NCBI GenBank assembly: GCA_947494205.1
Contig: CANLUH010000025.1
Span: forward strand, 1 to 59,380
Source of the DNA: an uncultured Flavobacteriaceae bacterium
GTDB lineage: Bacteria > Bacteroidota > Bacteroidia > Flavobacteriales > Flavobacteriaceae
Direction of reading: 5' to 3'
Length of the DNA stretch: 59,380 nucleotides
Positions 1 through 11,553 of the stretch are shown here, piece by piece. The position numbers and the translations under genes are program-made. Position 1 is the stretch's first letter; each line of letters opens with the position of its first letter. The notes below the pieces were generated by a model that saw nothing but the letters and a program-made list of their open reading frames with translations, did not search any database and was not told the DNA's origin.

Positions 1-41
1 ACCGCAAACCTTTTATATATAAGACTTTGCGGTTCTTTTTT
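1..41 (+). terminator. intrinsic terminator
   Basis: ACCGCAAA (1-8) pairs perfectly with TTTGCGGT (26-33) across a 17-nt loop, and a T-run follows at 36-41. It probably ends a plus-strand gene lying left of the window. Confidence 0.7.
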
Positions 42-84
42 ATAATAGACCTACGGATTTAAGGTATAAACTAGCGGGAGCGGG

Positions 85-367
85 GGATTATAATATTGAA
101 CCTTAAAAAGGTAAACTCTACCGATTAATTGATTACTCTGAATGGTACGTATTACAAATTGGCTAGGCAAAAAAAGCTCCTATAGCTCTGTAAAAGCTTT
201 CTATTATTTATTAATTACTCTTTACGGCACGGATTGCAAATCCGCGCTATCGGGTATCTAATGGAAAAAGAGCATTCTGTTTAATACTCTTTTTTGTTAT
301 AGGTAAGGATTATAATATTGAGCCTTAAAAAGGTAAACTCTACCGATTAATTGATTACTCTGAATGG
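85..367. repeat. 61-bp direct repeat pair (85-145 and 307-367)
   Basis: The segment 85-145 recurs at 307-367 with one substitution seen (ttgaacc versus ttgagcc). Each copy is followed by material of the REP-like family described in the neighbouring entries, so the two form the outer part of a larger composite repeat. No coding potential was seen. Confidence 0.85.
152..254. repeat. REP-like repeat unit, diverged copy
   Basis: This is the first copy of a roughly 100-bp unit that runs from 'ttacaaattggcta' through 'gctcctatagctctg' to the palindromic core cggattgcaaatccg and ends 'cgctatcggg'. It differs from the later copies (423-520 and 1099-1196) by a few substitutions and a small insertion. 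The core is an inverted repeat of CGGATT/AATCCG around three bases, as in REP elements. Confidence 0.8.
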
Positions 368-373
368 CACGGA

Positions 374-522
374 TTACAAATCCGCGCTATCGGGTTTAAG
401 GTACAAATCCGCGCTATCGGGGTTACAAATTGGCTAGACAAAAAAAGCTCCTATAGCTCTGTAAAAGCTTTCTATTATTTATTACTCTAACGGCACGGAT
501 TACAAATCCGCGCTATCGGGTT
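374..522. repeat. 149-bp exact repeat, copy 1 (REP-like)
   Basis: Positions 374-522 are identical base for base to 1050-1198, at a constant offset of 676. Within the 149 bp the palindromic core occurs three times (about 374-394, 401-421 and 500-520). An exact match over this length in non-coding DNA implies recent duplication or gene conversion. Confidence 0.9.
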
Positions 523-723
523 TTTTGCTGTACAGCAGCACTTGCTCAAAAGTCGACAATTACGGTAAACCAAAATTCAAAAAAAGCGAGTTCTACTGTA
601 GTTAGTAACCCATCAACAGGAGGGACAGATGCAATTATTAATGTAGCGCCTCCACCAAAGCCAAAAAAACCTGCAAATGGATACGATAAGGTTAAAATGC
701 ATAAGCCTAAAAAAATGAAGTAA
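523..723 (+). pseudogene. small secreted protein, 5' end lost
   Basis: An open frame ends in TAA at 721-723. Its product begins inside a signal peptide (FCCTAALAQ|KSTITVNQ...) and continues as a short Ser/Thr-, then Pro/Lys-rich mature part with KPKKPANGYDKVKMHKPKKMK near its end. Upstream the frame runs straight into the 149-bp repeat, where it stays open to a stop at 454-456 but contains no ATG. The start and first half of the signal peptide therefore look replaced by repeat DNA. I do not recognise the family. A 23-codon ATG frame follows at 726-797 with similar Lys-rich composition; it could be a frameshifted tail or chance, and I do not call it as a gene. Confidence 0.5.
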
Positions 724-835
724 AAATGTATCGCCCGAAAAAGAATGAAGTAAAAATGGGAAAACCCAAAAGTACAGGTACTGTAATTAAAGAGTAAAAA
801 TCACAAACGAACTATGTAACAGTTATTTTATAAAA

Positions 836-873
836 AGTCCTATTATAGTAAAAAAATAATAGGGCTTACTTTT
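836..873 (+). terminator. hairpin terminator
   Basis: An 11-bp stem, AGTCCTATTAT (836-846) with ATAATAGGGCT (856-866; one G-T wobble), is followed by a T-rich stretch to 873. It fits the end of the small gene remnant at 523-797. Confidence 0.65.
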
Positions 874-887
874 ATACCCGATAGAGT

Positions 888-1015
888 TAAGCTCTGCTTA
901 GTGGACACAAACAAACTAATAAAATTATTATTTAAAAGCTTCTACATTTCTGTAAAAACTTTCTTTTTATTGATTACTCTTACACCAAGCTTTAACGCTA
1001 CTAAGCAGAGCTTAG
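888..1015. repeat. inverted-repeat element, small hairpin at each end
   Basis: TAAGCTCTGCTTAG (888-901) and CTAAGCAGAGCTTAG (1001-1015) are near-perfect inverted copies. Each is itself a short palindrome (CTAAGC-AGA-GCTTAG for the right copy). The left arm is preceded by 'cccgatag', the complement of the 'ctatcggg' end of the REP units, so this looks like a related element in the opposite orientation. An apparent frame at 901-1113 is only translated repeat. Confidence 0.65.
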
Positions 1016-1049
1016 CAGTAGCGACACGTGCTACCATAGCGGGGGGGGG

Positions 1050-1198
1050 TTACAAATCCGCGCTATCGGGTTTAAGGTACAAATCCGCGCTATCGGGGTT
1101 ACAAATTGGCTAGACAAAAAAAGCTCCTATAGCTCTGTAAAAGCTTTCTATTATTTATTACTCTAACGGCACGGATTACAAATCCGCGCTATCGGGTT
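1050..1198. repeat. 149-bp exact repeat, copy 2 (REP-like)
   Basis: Identical to 374-522. Its right end cuts into the IS3-type transposase remnant: the last eight codons of that frame (NEPDSADL) and its stop are read from the repeat. Confidence 0.9.
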
Positions 1199-1448
1199 CA
1201 TTTTTGTTGTTTGATGTTTTATTTGATTGATTTGTCATTACTGGTAAAGATACTATACTTGGATTTGTATAATCATATCCTTTGTCTTTTAACCAACTCG
1301 TTAATGTTCCGTGACCTAGGTTATACTTATCTTCAATTGTTTTTCGTTTTAAAGTTCCTGTTAAAAATTCGTTACAAACAAAATCTTTAAACTCATCACT
1401 ATATCTATTTTGCCATTTTGTTGTTGATGTCTTTGAATACCTTCTCAT
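1176..1448 (-). pseudogene. truncated IS3-type transposase OrfA
   Basis: The 90-residue product has a helix-turn-helix like the IS3-type OrfA DNA-binding region: 'YSDEFKDFVCNEF' then 'IEDKYNLGHGTLTSWLKDKG', about residues 16-58. It normally binds the IS ends and is fused by frameshift to the OrfB catalytic DDE domain. Here only the first ~82 codons are IS sequence; the rest and the stop come from the REP-like repeat, and no OrfB is present. It cannot encode an active transposase. The exact IS group is uncertain. Confidence 0.7.
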
Positions 1449-1487
1449 TTTTTACACTTTTGTGTAAACCTATTTCAGGACAAGACA
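1199..1487 (-). mobile_element. IS3-family element, left-end remnant
   Basis: Read on the minus strand, 1487 begins TGTCTTGTCCTGAAATAGG, like the terminal inverted repeats I associate with Bacteroidota IS3-type elements. A perfect 7-bp hairpin follows (TTTACAC/GTGTAAA, 1451-1468), then the OrfA-like start at 1448. The element is cut at about 1198 by the 149-bp repeat, so orfB and the right end are missing. The IS tip lies 28 bp beyond the stop of the giant RHS gene, next to a G6/T10 homopolymer tract. Confidence 0.65.
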
Positions 1488-1515
1488 GGGGGGATTTTTT
1501 TTTTAAAATCATTTC

Positions 1516-4500
1516 TTAATTACCTTTTTTATCAACTCCCCACCATTTAATTTCATAATTTTCTGTACTATCCTTTTTCATTAAGTCCTTACTTAACAAA
1601 AACTCATACCTTCCTTCTAGTGTTTTATCATATACTGCTCTTAATATAGAATCATTTGTTGATAAAGGAATATTAGTAGCACTAGGTGCTTCTGTATTTG
1701 AAACACCAATACCTCCAAATAATCCTCCTCCATAAAGATTACCTGATAAAAGCGGACCAAAAGAACCTGCCTTCTGGTCTTCAATACTAACTCTAACGTA
1801 TTTTACTATACCTCCAGCTTCAAAGAAATTAATATTTGTAGCATTATTATTAAAAGCATCTGCAAAAGAATTACCTTGAATATCCCTTTTTAATTTACCA
1901 TTTCCTTTGGCTCCGCTAAAAACACCAACATCAGAACCGAATCCAAGACCTGGTCCACTTGTATTAATGTGAATTGCATTGTTCCAAAAACCTGTAGTTT
2001 CTTCAATAGGGTAAGATATTTCTAATTTAGACTTTGCAGCCCCAACAGGACCAATACTTCCTTCAATCCATGTAACTTGAGTCATTTTTAAAGTACTACC
2101 ATCTAAAATACCTCCTGTAAACTTAGAGGACATTTCTTTAGGATAGTTTAAATTTAAATTTAAAACATCTCCAGTATTAATATTTAAATCCCAATAGCCT
2201 TTATCATTAATATTATTCATGTCTGTATATATTCCGTTTATTTCAAATTTACCCTTATTCCAATTTACAATATCTTGCCATGATACTTGATGCATAAAGT
2301 TCCTATCATCTAATACGTCTGTAGCATTATTTAAAAACTGGTTAACTTGCTCAGCAACTTGTGTTGGTCCATCTCCAGATTGTACTTTATATGAATTGGC
2401 TTTTCCATTATTGTCTACTTGAACCTCTAAGCCCTCTAACTCATATCCATCAATGAGTCTATTCTCACTAAATGCATAAGGGCTATTCCAAGGAAACTCA
2501 TGAGATAAAGGATCTCTAGCAAAAAACCTCCCAACCCTAGGATCATGCATCCTAAATTTATAATTAATAGAATTCCCCTCTCCTTTAATCTCATCATCTT
2601 TTTCCTGTCCTTGGAAGCCATAACGGTAGCTATCACTGCTGCCACTACGATTAGGTAGCAACATACCAAAAGGATAATAGTCATTATATGAAAGAACGTC
2701 TGGTGTAAAACTAGGGACTCCGTTTTGTAAAGCTGCTATTTTTCTATCACTAACTACACTTAATACATTACCTAAGTGGTTAGAGAGTTCGTAGCGTTTA
2801 TCTCCAGAAGCAATACCATTTGTGGTTTCCCCACCTGAGGCTACTTCTGTTATTTCTGCTATAAAATTACTTTGGGACGTTGCTACAAAACCAGGTTTTA
2901 ACACTATCTCATTACCTGCTTGCATAATAACATTTGCCGATGGCGCTATAGTGTAATTATTACCTAGACCAGCAGCTGTTATTGTATTAACTGCTTGAAA
3001 TAGTTCTGTGCTAGCAATAGTAGTATTATCTAACGTTAGATTTTGTGCTACGGTTTGCGAAGATGTTGTTCCTGTTGCAGTAACGACAACATTTTTTTGC
3101 TCTATACCTAACCTAGAACTCCCATATATATGATGCTCTTTTAATATGGTATTTTTATTCTCGCTTATAGTAGTAATATTAGACTCGTTAGTTTCGTAAA
3201 CGGCCATAACATTACCTTGTGCATCTCTTGCATACACTGTTGTTTTATCTTCTGGCAATACTGTTTTTGCAACACGATTCCCTAAACCATCGTAAGTAAA
3301 TGTTATACTTGTACCATCTTGTTTTCGTATTTCTTTGACTTTACCATCTACACGCCAGTCTATTCTTAGTCCTTCTGCAGCATCAGATGTTAATTGGCCT
3401 ATAGCATCGTATTGGTAGTTTCCTTCATCTTGCGAACTAATATCGTTATAGTCTATTGTAGCTACAGCATCTTTAACATGATCTAATTGATTGGAATCTT
3501 CTAATTGGTTGGTTATTGGGTTTAACTTCTGCTTATAGGCATAGGTGAGTTTATCCATATCAGCTTCCGTTTTAACACCTCTTAATAGATTTTTTAAATT
3601 CCCATTTCTATCGTATGTATAACTAGAGCTATAATTTGATTCAGATTTTTTTCCATCTACAGCATAACCTTGCATGCTTTTAATTCTATTTAACTGATCG
3701 TATTCATAATTATTAAGTTGCGTATTTAAAGGGGTTTCATTAAAATCGAGTAAGGCTGTAGCCATTTGTTTAATGTTTCCATTGTATAGGTTTCTAGTAT
3801 TTGCTGGTCCATTATTAATAAAAGCATTTATAGAGCCTACTGCTTGGTAATCATTATCAAAATAATTTAAGGTGTATCCAAAAGCATCATTTGCTACGTC
3901 GCTATTTGTAGCGCCATCATTTCCTAAATCGTCTTGCTCCTCTAATGTGTTAGAGTTAACGCCTTTTAACCAACCTTGTAAGGTATAAGCATAATCTAGA
4001 CCTTGTACTTTGGTGTCTCCTAAAACGGTTCGTGCTACAGGGCCATGCGCAAAATAATTGTAACTCGCATCTTTTTCCCAGATGTAACCATTTGAAGAGG
4101 TTTCTACTGCGGTAATGCGGTTATCTGCATCGTATGTATATTGGTGTATAAATTGATCTGTTTTTCCTTTTTGGTAGTATACTCTATTGACATTACCGCT
4201 AATAAGATCGTATTGGTACTCTACATTTTTAATGCCCGTAAAAGCAACATCTAACGATTGTACTAACAATTTATTATCGTTTGCCAATTCTATAACATTA
4301 CCATGTATATCGTAATTATAATATATAGCATTATTATAATCTCGAATAGCCGTATCAGTAGTATACGTATCATAGTAGTAAACTGCGGTTACTCTATTTC
4401 TTGTTTTTTCATTTAAATTAACATTAAATGTCGTTACGGTATTAAATATATCTGCGGCAAAAGTTACCGGTTCTGTGTATTGTGTTTTTGTAACTTCTCT

Positions 4501-7500
4501 TTGTGTGTTAGAAACTGTTTTAGGGTAATGTATTGTTGTTGTATTATTTCCATTAACAATAATTTGCTCTGTAATAGCATCTTCTGTTAATACTGAACTT
4601 GTTAATTTCCCAGTAGTACCGTTAATAGTTAATGGTACATTAGGGATTAATTCTCCTGCTTCTGTTATTCGCCCTAAGTTGTCGTAGGTTGTATAACTAA
4701 ATGTATTATTCTGTAATTGCTTAGCATTTTGCGAAGCTATAATACGTCCTAGCTTATCGTATGCAAAACGGGTTTCTCCTCCATCTGGTGTTAATTGCCA
4801 CACCAATTGATTTAAAGAGTTGTATTTATAATAGGTTTTATAAGTATGATCTGGTAATAAACCCGTGTTTTCTACTGGTGTATTATCGTTTCTATAGACA
4901 TTAATTTTATCCTGTAATGTTGCTCCATTATTTTCGGTATTTAATTCTATTTCTGTAAACCTATCTACTCCTTCTGGTGGTACTGTTTGTTTTAAATTTC
5001 CGGCTTGATCGTAATAGTATAATGTGTATTGGTATTCTTTATCGTAATATACCATATCGAAATTTTCTACTGCATTTTCTACTGCGTTTTTTAGATAGGC
5101 TTTTATAAAATCTTCTCTTTCTGTTGTTAAAAAAGTAGCATAAGCATCTTGAGCATAACTATTGTGCACACTTTGAGTAAATTCTAAACACGGACTTACA
5201 GAAGGTCCAGGAACAGTAAAATCACCTGTAGGTATAATTATAGGTACTGGTAAAGCTATACATACTTCGCTAGCTTCATTAAGTTGAGATAAATGGTATG
5301 ACGCAAAAGCTGTCCATGTTTTAATGTCGTCTATAGTTCCAGCTGTTGTATGTTCTGTTACGTGAATTTTATAGGCATCGATAACAGCATTCATATTGTT
5401 ATAACCATAACCAAATACTGTTGCGCCAAAGCTTGCTATATCTATATAATGAATAGATTGCGTATAAGGGTCTGGAGATGTAGAATCTTGTAATACTAAT
5501 TGATTTATATAATAGGCATAGTCTACTACAAGGTGCTTGTATTGTAGTTGGCAAAAATCTTTATAGTCTATATTTTGCTCTGTATCTTGAAGTGCTTCTA
5601 TTGTTTGTTCAAAAATAGGGTATGTATCATCGCAAGTAACTGGTGTTAAAGGTTGCGGAACACAAGGTATATCGACATTACACTCTTCCATTCTGCTCAA
5701 TATTTGTGCAGTAGCATATGTTGAAAATTCTTTAGAATTTCTATTTACAGTTACTGTACTACAGTCTAATATAAATTGTGTTGTTTTTATTGTTTTTATT
5801 ATTCCATCTGTAGTATAATAAGACAATGCATTTCCTGGGTCATTTGTATTTATACCATTAAAGGAATTAATTGTTACATCTGCTAAGCTTAGATTACCTG
5901 TATTGACTTGAAAAATAATAGTGCCATTTAATGTTAATACATAGGTATTACCATTACCGTCTGGTAGGTTTTGCCACGTTATACTATCTGTAGGTGTAAG
6001 ATTAAAAAACTCATCGATACATGTTTCTCTTATAATGCTAAGCTTAGTATCATTAAGTTCTAAAAGCTCTTGCGAATTAATTAATTCTGGATGTAACGGA
6101 TCTATTAAATAATTTAGTATTTGTATAACAATATCTTCGCAACTTAAATTAGCGCAAGGGTCTATAGTGTCTGGAACGATATCGTTAATGTCTGCACAGC
6201 ATAAAAAGTTTAATACTCTTGTATTATTTTCTGAAACAGTTCCCTCTGCATAATTAATTCCAAAATTGCTATCTAACCATGTTACTTTAATGTTTTGACC
6301 TACCAATGCATTTGTACTAGATAAAAGGTAATTAAAACCAACATTGGTAATGTCTACATTGTTAGGTATGGCATTGCCTAAAGTCATTATAAACTTATCT
6401 ACACCATCTATAGTAATAGTATATGTTGCCCCTTGAGCATTCCAAGTTACTGTACCAAGAGTATTAAAAAATTCTGGTAAATAACTTGTCGCATAGGCTT
6501 CTAAACTAGAGAGATTAACGTTACTATTATTTATATCATTGTTTTCTATTAACGCATTAAATAATGCTATAAAAGCTTTAGAAGCGTAGGTTTCTTTATT
6601 ACAAGTCCCTGTTTCGTCCCAACTATTACCCGTACCTAAATATTCTCCAATAGTATTTGTACTATCATTTATACTACAATTAGAAATACGTGCTTTAGTA
6701 GTACCATTTAAAATGATTTCGCTATCGCCTTGTGGTGTTGTTATATGGGCCACTATTTCGAAATTAAATTCATTATTAGGGGCATTATAGCTTCCTAGAA
6801 TGGTATTTAAACTTGTTATACTCCACCCTTCTTCTCCATAGTTTTCCCATTGGTAGCCTTGGGGTGTTATTAATGAGACGTTAGAATCTGGTAGCGATGC
6901 ACCTACTTGTAATTGAAGGTTATACATTTGCTCCGAAGCATTACCAATCATTTTAACTGTAGAGGTTGCTGGAAATGTACCACCAAAATCTTCGAATAAC
7001 GCTGCCGATATGTATTCGCCATTATACGGTCTATTCCCTATAATAGATAATGCCGTATTGGCATTAACTTCTTTAAAATAGTTGTCTAGGTATAATTCTA
7101 AATCTCTTGCAAGCGGACATGTTCCTGTATTTATATAATAATTATAATCTACTTGCTCTGCTAAATCATTAACAATATCTATTGGGTCTGCAGCTGCATT
7201 ATAGAACATGTTTGAAGGAATGAATCGCTTTACTTTATTTATGTAAGCATTAGCGTTTTCATAATTGCAAAGTACATCTGTAGTGCTACTTAAATAGTTT
7301 TGAACTATGCTAGCTGGACCTGGGTAAGCATTAATTATTGCTTCTAAATTTAATGGTGCATCAGACTGCCCTATACAACCATTATATGTACTTTGTTTTT
7401 TAGCATAACTATTTATAAATAGAGACTGAACACGTTGTTTTAAACCTAAGTAATTAACTTTATAACTATTCCAGAATTCGTTTCTGTCGATATCTGTTAT

Positions 7501-10500
7501 ATCTTCATTGTTATCCATTTCATTAATAATATCTGCAACAGAATAACTAGTGGTATCGCAAAATTCAAGACTATTACATACGTATTTTGAAAACGCAACA
7601 GTCATCATTGGTCTATTACCTCCATCAAAATTAGACTGTAAAGCTATTTCCATTATTTTTCTTCTACCATCGTTATATAATGCTGAAGTTTCAAATGGCA
7701 AACCTGGGGTATCTTGAAAATAAGGATCTCTATTATAAAGCGCTAATGCATCATTATTTAATGCGTTAGCCGTTTTTGCACCTTCATAGGTATCTATAGA
7801 CAATATATAAGCATCATAACTATCTGAATTTAAAAACTCACCAGCATTATTAGGATGTTGAGATTGCATGGCACAAATAGCATTGCTGTATTCTAAATAA
7901 TCGTATTCTGGGTGGTACACTATAAGCGAATTTGCCCAACTGCTTTTCCAAATATTTGGATGCAAGAAATCGATAGTATTAGATAAATACTGTGGCTCTA
8001 CCCAATATTGATTTGTAATTGTTACATCTTCGGTAGGCGTAAGTGTACTTATTGCATCGTCGTCTATTTGCGGTTCGTAAATTCCTTCTTCTGCATCAAT
8101 AAGCGTTACTTTTATATAACTTCTTGTGCCATCTGCATTATAATAATGTCCTTGCGTGTATAACCCTGAAGCGGTAGCATTATCTAATTCATGATGTCTT
8201 GGGTTTTTCCAACTATTATGAACACCAGAAGATACTCTTGTTGTTAATAATACATTGTTTGGATTAAAAATACTTAATGGAGCTTCATTAAATATGGTTT
8301 CTGATGCATCATTTGTTGTTAACCCTAAACCGTATTGTCCGTTAGGACTCATGTCTTCTATAAATTGTAATGTCGCTATATCGCAAGAGATTGATATAGG
8401 TGTTTCTCCAGCTCCAACACTACCATTTGAGCATGGAAGATTACAAGCTTGTATTAAATCTGCCCACTGCTGTTTTAAAGAATCGTAAAATGCTTGGTAT
8501 TGATTATTAGCATTTAATTGGTCTATTTGTTCTTGGGTGTAATCTGCAATTTTTGTGTCTGCAAAAATAATAGCTGTTGGATATTGACTTAATACACTTT
8601 GTTCACATTCTTCACAACTAGTAAAACAACCATCTATAAATTCTGGCTCTGGTACAATTTCTTTTAAAGGTTTATAACAAGGGTCATTTTCATTTGTTAA
8701 TCTAGAAATATAATTATCGGCATATTCTTCAAGCTTATCTCTATTAACGGTTAGATTTTTGGTAACCATAAAAGCACCTCGTTTTACAGGAGCAGTACGT
8801 TGGTCTAAAACAAACACGTTATTTGTTGTTTGCGCTGAATCGTCTAAGTTAATTGTTAGAGATACTGGTGATGAAATTATGGATTGTGCATCTTCATTAA
8901 TTATATCTATAGTTAAATCGTAAACCACAGGGTATGATTTATCTAACACGCAGCCATGTTGAAAAAAAGGATTGTTATTCGTTAGCTTATAATCAAATTG
9001 TCTCGTTTCATTAAAAACAACCGTTTTATAGGCTCCATAGGATAGTTTATCGTGTAATGCTCCATAATTACCTGTTAAGGCCAATTGATTATTATCTATA
9101 GCAGTATCTGTATCTGTACTTATTGTTTTACCTAGTAAATCTGTAGTAACTAAACCGTGTAATGTATTGTCGAGTTCATCTTCTAAACCGTTAAGTATTG
9201 TATTTCCTGAACTATCTTTAGGGTGTTCGCCAGCTAAAGCTGTTGCTATTGTGCGACCTTGAGGATCTATGTAACTAACACTAAGTTGCCTGTTTGGGTC
9301 TAGCACCATATTCTTTTTATATTTTGATGCATTACCAACACTATAACCAAATAGTCTATTTAATTCTTTTTGTTCTGGAATACCATAGTAGTATTCCATT
9401 TCATGTTTAGCGCCTAATTGGTGTGTTTCTCCTACGCCACTTTTTCTGCGTATTCTACCGGTATTATCTGGTGTGTATTCTATTTGCGAAAATGGATATT
9501 GATTGGCATTTGGTATTCTACGTTTATATTCATTTACCATAGTATTATCTGGTGAATAATATTGACTGGCACCAGAGGCTGTGCTCATTTTTTTACTAGG
9601 CGCTGGTGTATCTATTTCATTTTGAGAATCTTTATCAAAATCGGTATAGTGATATGGTACATTTGCAGTATTTCGGTTTCTATAGGCTTCGTGGTATTTT
9701 AATTCGTTATCTGCTATTGGTGTTGGCAAAACTTCTATAGCTGGCCTTCCTTGCGCATCGTATATTACTTCACCAATTACAGCATTTTCGTCTGTATTAA
9801 TTGTTGTTACTGTTTGGCGATTTCTTAGTGTTCCATCAAAATAACTTACTACTTCTTTTTTCTTTCCATCTTCGGCATAAGACGATTGAAATTGCCAGTT
9901 TTTATTAGATTCATGATCTTGTGTTATTTCTTGAACATGTGGCCAATTTGAAACATATATTTTCTCATTTATGCCACTGGTCCATGGTCCATATTTATTT
10001 TTAGATAGATCTTCTATAGACGTTTGGTCTGAAACAAAACTCCCCACTGTTCTTACTCTATATATTACATAGCCTTTTCCATATAATAAGGGCACACCGT
10101 AATTCGTTTTGTCTGTTTGTATTCTTGTACTATTGCGTTGAAATTCTTTTTCAGAAAAGTAAATAGTCTCTGGTTCAAGTGATGTATTTATATCTAAACC
10201 ATAATTATCTATCCATGTCCACTCTACATCATAATATCTCGCTTCTGGAATAGCGTTCCAGTTTATTTGCAATTCATTATTAACCACATTAGAACTAATG
10301 GTTGGTACTGTTAATGGTAAATCGTAATATCTAGTGGTATTAAAGCCTATTTCTAGTTCTACATTTGCAGGAACTGTAGTTGAAGAAGCGCCATTTTCAT
10401 CTTGAAATTCCGTTTGTATATTATTAAGTACGGCTCCATATTTTCCTTCTAAAATATATTGTTTTATACCAATATGATTACCACCACCAGCAATTTGGCT

Positions 10501-10824
10501 ATTTTTAATTTCTAACTCAACATCTGTAGTATTAGTGCCTTCTGGTGTACCATCGGGTAATACAGGTGTCACTGTAAAGGACAACTTAAAATCATAGTTT
10601 GTATAAGGCGCAACACCTTCTTTTATTTTTAAAGTAACATAAGAATACGGTGCTACATCTTTAGTATTAGGTATTACTAAATCTGTAGTTATATATTCTA
10701 AAGACGTCGCTGATTGAAGTTGAGTTGATGAATATGTATTGGAATCTTGTGCATAAATTGAAAAATTTATGGCGAACAAAGCAAAAAACAAGAAACAGAT
10801 ATTTTTCTTTTTTAGATAATTCAT
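1516..10824 (-). CDS. giant YD/RHS-repeat protein with RHS core and variable tip
   Basis: The product is 3102 aa with an N-terminal signal peptide (ends SIYAQ). Fibronectin-like strands (about 175-290) are followed by a DUF6443-like segment (about 310-400) and a long Cys-containing region. YD repeats such as '[16 protein letters not shown]' run from about residue 2000. The RHS-associated core lies near residue 2760 ([17 protein letters not shown]) and ends at GYELEGLE (~2800). YD shells of this family enclose a C-terminal cargo, often a toxin. The ~300-aa tip opens with a LysM-like stretch ([15 protein letters not shown]) and continues Gly/Asn-rich and probably beta; I recognise no toxin motif. 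It is last in its block, starting 5 bp after the preceding stop. No immunity-type gene follows; an IS/REP scar begins within 30 bp. Family certain, cargo function unknown. Confidence 0.95.
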   Translation of the reverse strand: MNYLKKKNICFLFFALFAINFSIYAQDSNTYSSTQLQSATSLEYITTDLVIPNTKDVAPYSYVTLKIKEGVAPYTNYDFKLSFTVTPVLPDGTPEGTNTTDVELEIKNSQIAGGGNHIGIKQYILEGKYGAVLNNIQTEFQDENGASSTTVPANVELEIGFNTTRYYDLPLTVPTISSNVVNNELQINWNAIPEARYYDVEWTWIDNYGLDINTSLEPETIYFSEKEFQRNSTRIQTDKTNYGVPLLYGKGYVIYRVRTVGSFVSDQTSIEDLSKNKYGPWTSGINEKIYVSNWPHVQEITQDHESNKNWQFQSSYAEDGKKKEVVSYFDGTLRNRQTVTTINTDENAVIGEVIYDAQGRPAIEVLPTPIADNELKYHEAYRNRNTANVPYHYTDFDKDSQNEIDTPAPSKKMSTASGASQYYSPDNTMVNEYKRRIPNANQYPFSQIEYTPDNTGRIRRKSGVGETHQLGAKHEMEYYYGIPEQKELNRLFGYSVGNASKYKKNMVLDPNRQLSVSYIDPQGRTIATALAGEHPKDSSGNTILNGLEDELDNTLHGLVTTDLLGKTISTDTDTAIDNNQLALTGNYGALHDKLSYGAYKTVVFNETRQFDYKLTNNNPFFQHGCVLDKSYPVVYDLTIDIINEDAQSIISSPVSLTINLDDSAQTTNNVFVLDQRTAPVKRGAFMVTKNLTVNRDKLEEYADNYISRLTNENDPCYKPLKEIVPEPEFIDGCFTSCEECEQSVLSQYPTAIIFADTKIADYTQEQIDQLNANNQYQAFYDSLKQQWADLIQACNLPCSNGSVGAGETPISISCDIATLQFIEDMSPNGQYGLGLTTNDASETIFNEAPLSIFNPNNVLLTTRVSSGVHNSWKNPRHHELDNATASGLYTQGHYYNADGTRSYIKVTLIDAEEGIYEPQIDDDAISTLTPTEDVTITNQYWVEPQYLSNTIDFLHPNIWKSSWANSLIVYHPEYDYLEYSNAICAMQSQHPNNAGEFLNSDSYDAYILSIDTYEGAKTANALNNDALALYNRDPYFQDTPGLPFETSALYNDGRRKIMEIALQSNFDGGNRPMMTVAFSKYVCNSLEFCDTTSYSVADIINEMDNNEDITDIDRNEFWNSYKVNYLGLKQRVQSLFINSYAKKQSTYNGCIGQSDAPLNLEAIINAYPGPASIVQNYLSSTTDVLCNYENANAYINKVKRFIPSNMFYNAAADPIDIVNDLAEQVDYNYYINTGTCPLARDLELYLDNYFKEVNANTALSIIGNRPYNGEYISAALFEDFGGTFPATSTVKMIGNASEQMYNLQLQVGASLPDSNVSLITPQGYQWENYGEEGWSITSLNTILGSYNAPNNEFNFEIVAHITTPQGDSEIILNGTTKARISNCSINDSTNTIGEYLGTGNSWDETGTCNKETYASKAFIALFNALIENNDINNSNVNLSSLEAYATSYLPEFFNTLGTVTWNAQGATYTITIDGVDKFIMTLGNAIPNNVDITNVGFNYLLSSTNALVGQNIKVTWLDSNFGINYAEGTVSENNTRVLNFLCCADINDIVPDTIDPCANLSCEDIVIQILNYLIDPLHPELINSQELLELNDTKLSIIRETCIDEFFNLTPTDSITWQNLPDGNGNTYVLTLNGTIIFQVNTGNLSLADVTINSFNGINTNDPGNALSYYTTDGIIKTIKTTQFILDCSTVTVNRNSKEFSTYATAQILSRMEECNVDIPCVPQPLTPVTCDDTYPIFEQTIEALQDTEQNIDYKDFCQLQYKHLVVDYAYYINQLVLQDSTSPDPYTQSIHYIDIASFGATVFGYGYNNMNAVIDAYKIHVTEHTTAGTIDDIKTWTAFASYHLSQLNEASEVCIALPVPIIIPTGDFTVPGPSVSPCLEFTQSVHNSYAQDAYATFLTTEREDFIKAYLKNAVENAVENFDMVYYDKEYQYTLYYYDQAGNLKQTVPPEGVDRFTEIELNTENNGATLQDKINVYRNDNTPVENTGLLPDHTYKTYYKYNSLNQLVWQLTPDGGETRFAYDKLGRIIASQNAKQLQNNTFSYTTYDNLGRITEAGELIPNVPLTINGTTGKLTSSVLTEDAITEQIIVNGNNTTTIHYPKTVSNTQREVTKTQYTEPVTFAADIFNTVTTFNVNLNEKTRNRVTAVYYYDTYTTDTAIRDYNNAIYYNYDIHGNVIELANDNKLLVQSLDVAFTGIKNVEYQYDLISGNVNRVYYQKGKTDQFIHQYTYDADNRITAVETSSNGYIWEKDASYNYFAHGPVARTVLGDTKVQGLDYAYTLQGWLKGVNSNTLEEQDDLGNDGATNSDVANDAFGYTLNYFDNDYQAVGSINAFINNGPANTRNLYNGNIKQMATALLDFNETPLNTQLNNYEYDQLNRIKSMQGYAVDGKKSESNYSSSYTYDRNGNLKNLLRGVKTEADMDKLTYAYKQKLNPITNQLEDSNQLDHVKDAVATIDYNDISSQDEGNYQYDAIGQLTSDAAEGLRIDWRVDGKVKEIRKQDGTSITFTYDGLGNRVAKTVLPEDKTTVYARDAQGNVMAVYETNESNITTISENKNTILKEHHIYGSSRLGIEQKNVVVTATGTTSSQTVAQNLTLDNTTIASTELFQAVNTITAAGLGNNYTIAPSANVIMQAGNEIVLKPGFVATSQSNFIAEITEVASGGETTNGIASGDKRYELSNHLGNVLSVVSDRKIAALQNGVPSFTPDVLSYNDYYPFGMLLPNRSGSSDSYRYGFQGQEKDDEIKGEGNSINYKFRMHDPRVGRFFARDPLSHEFPWNSPYAFSENRLIDGYELEGLEVQVDNNGKANSYKVQSGDGPTQVAEQVNQFLNNATDVLDDRNFMHQVSWQDIVNWNKGKFEINGIYTDMNNINDKGYWDLNINTGDVLNLNLNYPKEMSSKFTGGILDGSTLKMTQVTWIEGSIGPVGAAKSKLEISYPIEETTGFWNNAIHINTSGPGLGFGSDVGVFSGAKGNGKLKRDIQGNSFADAFNNNATNINFFEAGGIVKYVRVSIEDQKAGSFGPLLSGNLYGGGLFGGIGVSNTEAPSATNIPLSTNDSILRAVYDKTLEGRYEFLLSKDLMKKDSTENYEIKWWGVDKKGN

Positions 10825-10829
10825 AGTGT

Positions 10830-11549
10830 CTAGTTATTTGGTGTTTGATTAATTAATTGATAGTTCTTATAAGTGTTAGTTACACTCACCTCATTATTAC
10901 TATTTATAACTAAGTAATCTTCTAGTTGTATATTATTTTTAAGCAGCTTGGGGTTAGAACTATATATAATTTCCATACGTCCAAAATCGTTTTCTCGTTC
11001 TCCCTTTTTATTTGTAAAAGGTAATTTTGAGGTAAAGAAGAATTCTTGCTTTATTAATGAATAATCGTTTTTATTAATATGAAATATTAATTTACTGTAT
11101 GGTATGTTTAACGCTTTTTGCTTCAAAGAAATCTCATATATAATGTTATTCCCTTCTTCTTTAACACTTGTTTGGTCATAAAACTTTGAAAGTGCATTAA
11201 CATCTATTACATTATTTTTAATATTATTACCTTTAGTATATAGTATTGTTTTGTTGGTACTGTTAATTGTTATTTGGGCGTTAGAGAATGTAATAACCTC
11301 AGCTCCTAGAGCATTTATACCTACTACATTATCTGTTTTATACATTGTACTTTTATAAGATTCTGTAATAGTATTACCAGTATACCCTCTATACATTGTA
11401 TATGTAGATTGAATATTATAAGTACTTGCCGTTTTATAATATGCGTTTACTTTTTCTAAAATATCGCTAAAGTTTTGAGCACTTATTGTATTTACAAAAA
11501 CAGTAAATACAAGTACACAAATTATATTTTTATTGGTTGTTAAATGCAT
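10830..11549 (-). CDS. secreted LolA-like protein in YD operon
   Basis: The start is set at 11549, where MHLTTNK opens a clear signal peptide ending NTISAQ; the frame continues 19 codons upstream but those overlap the preceding gene. The product is 239 aa and predicted periplasmic or surface. The mature part reads as alternating strands, with '[15 protein letters not shown]' and '[23 protein letters not shown]', resembling LolA/outer-membrane-lipoprotein-sorting folds that bind acyl chains. That is a fold-level impression; no catalytic motif is seen. It sits 4 bp after the Ig/YD gene and 5 bp before the RHS gene, so it is translated with them. A helper role in export or lipidation is inferred from position only. 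Confidence 0.8.
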   Translation of the reverse strand: MHLTTNKNIICVLVFTVFVNTISAQNFSDILEKVNAYYKTASTYNIQSTYTMYRGYTGNTITESYKSTMYKTDNVVGINALGAEVITFSNAQITINSTNKTILYTKGNNIKNNVIDVNALSKFYDQTSVKEEGNNIIYEISLKQKALNIPYSKLIFHINKNDYSLIKQEFFFTSKLPFTNKKGERENDFGRMEIIYSSNPKLLKNNIQLEDYLVINSNNEVSVTNTYKNYQLINQTPNN

Positions 11550-11553
11550 CTTT

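Noticed and set aside
901..1113. Plus-strand frame of 70 codons
   Set aside because: Its second half is translated REP repeat (KSALSGLRYKSALSGL) and it covers an inverted-repeat element; not a gene.
1..1198. CRISPR array
   Set aside because: Repeats are irregularly spaced, palindromic and partly nested, with no unique spacers of constant length and no cas genes.
1516..2420. Assigning a toxin class to the RHS tip
   Set aside because: No nuclease, deaminase, ADP-ribosyltransferase or pore motif could be recognised; any name would be a guess.
2800..10824. Several plus- and minus-strand frames inside the giant YD genes
   Set aside because: Shadows of the long genes; the coding signal clearly belongs to the long minus-strand frames.
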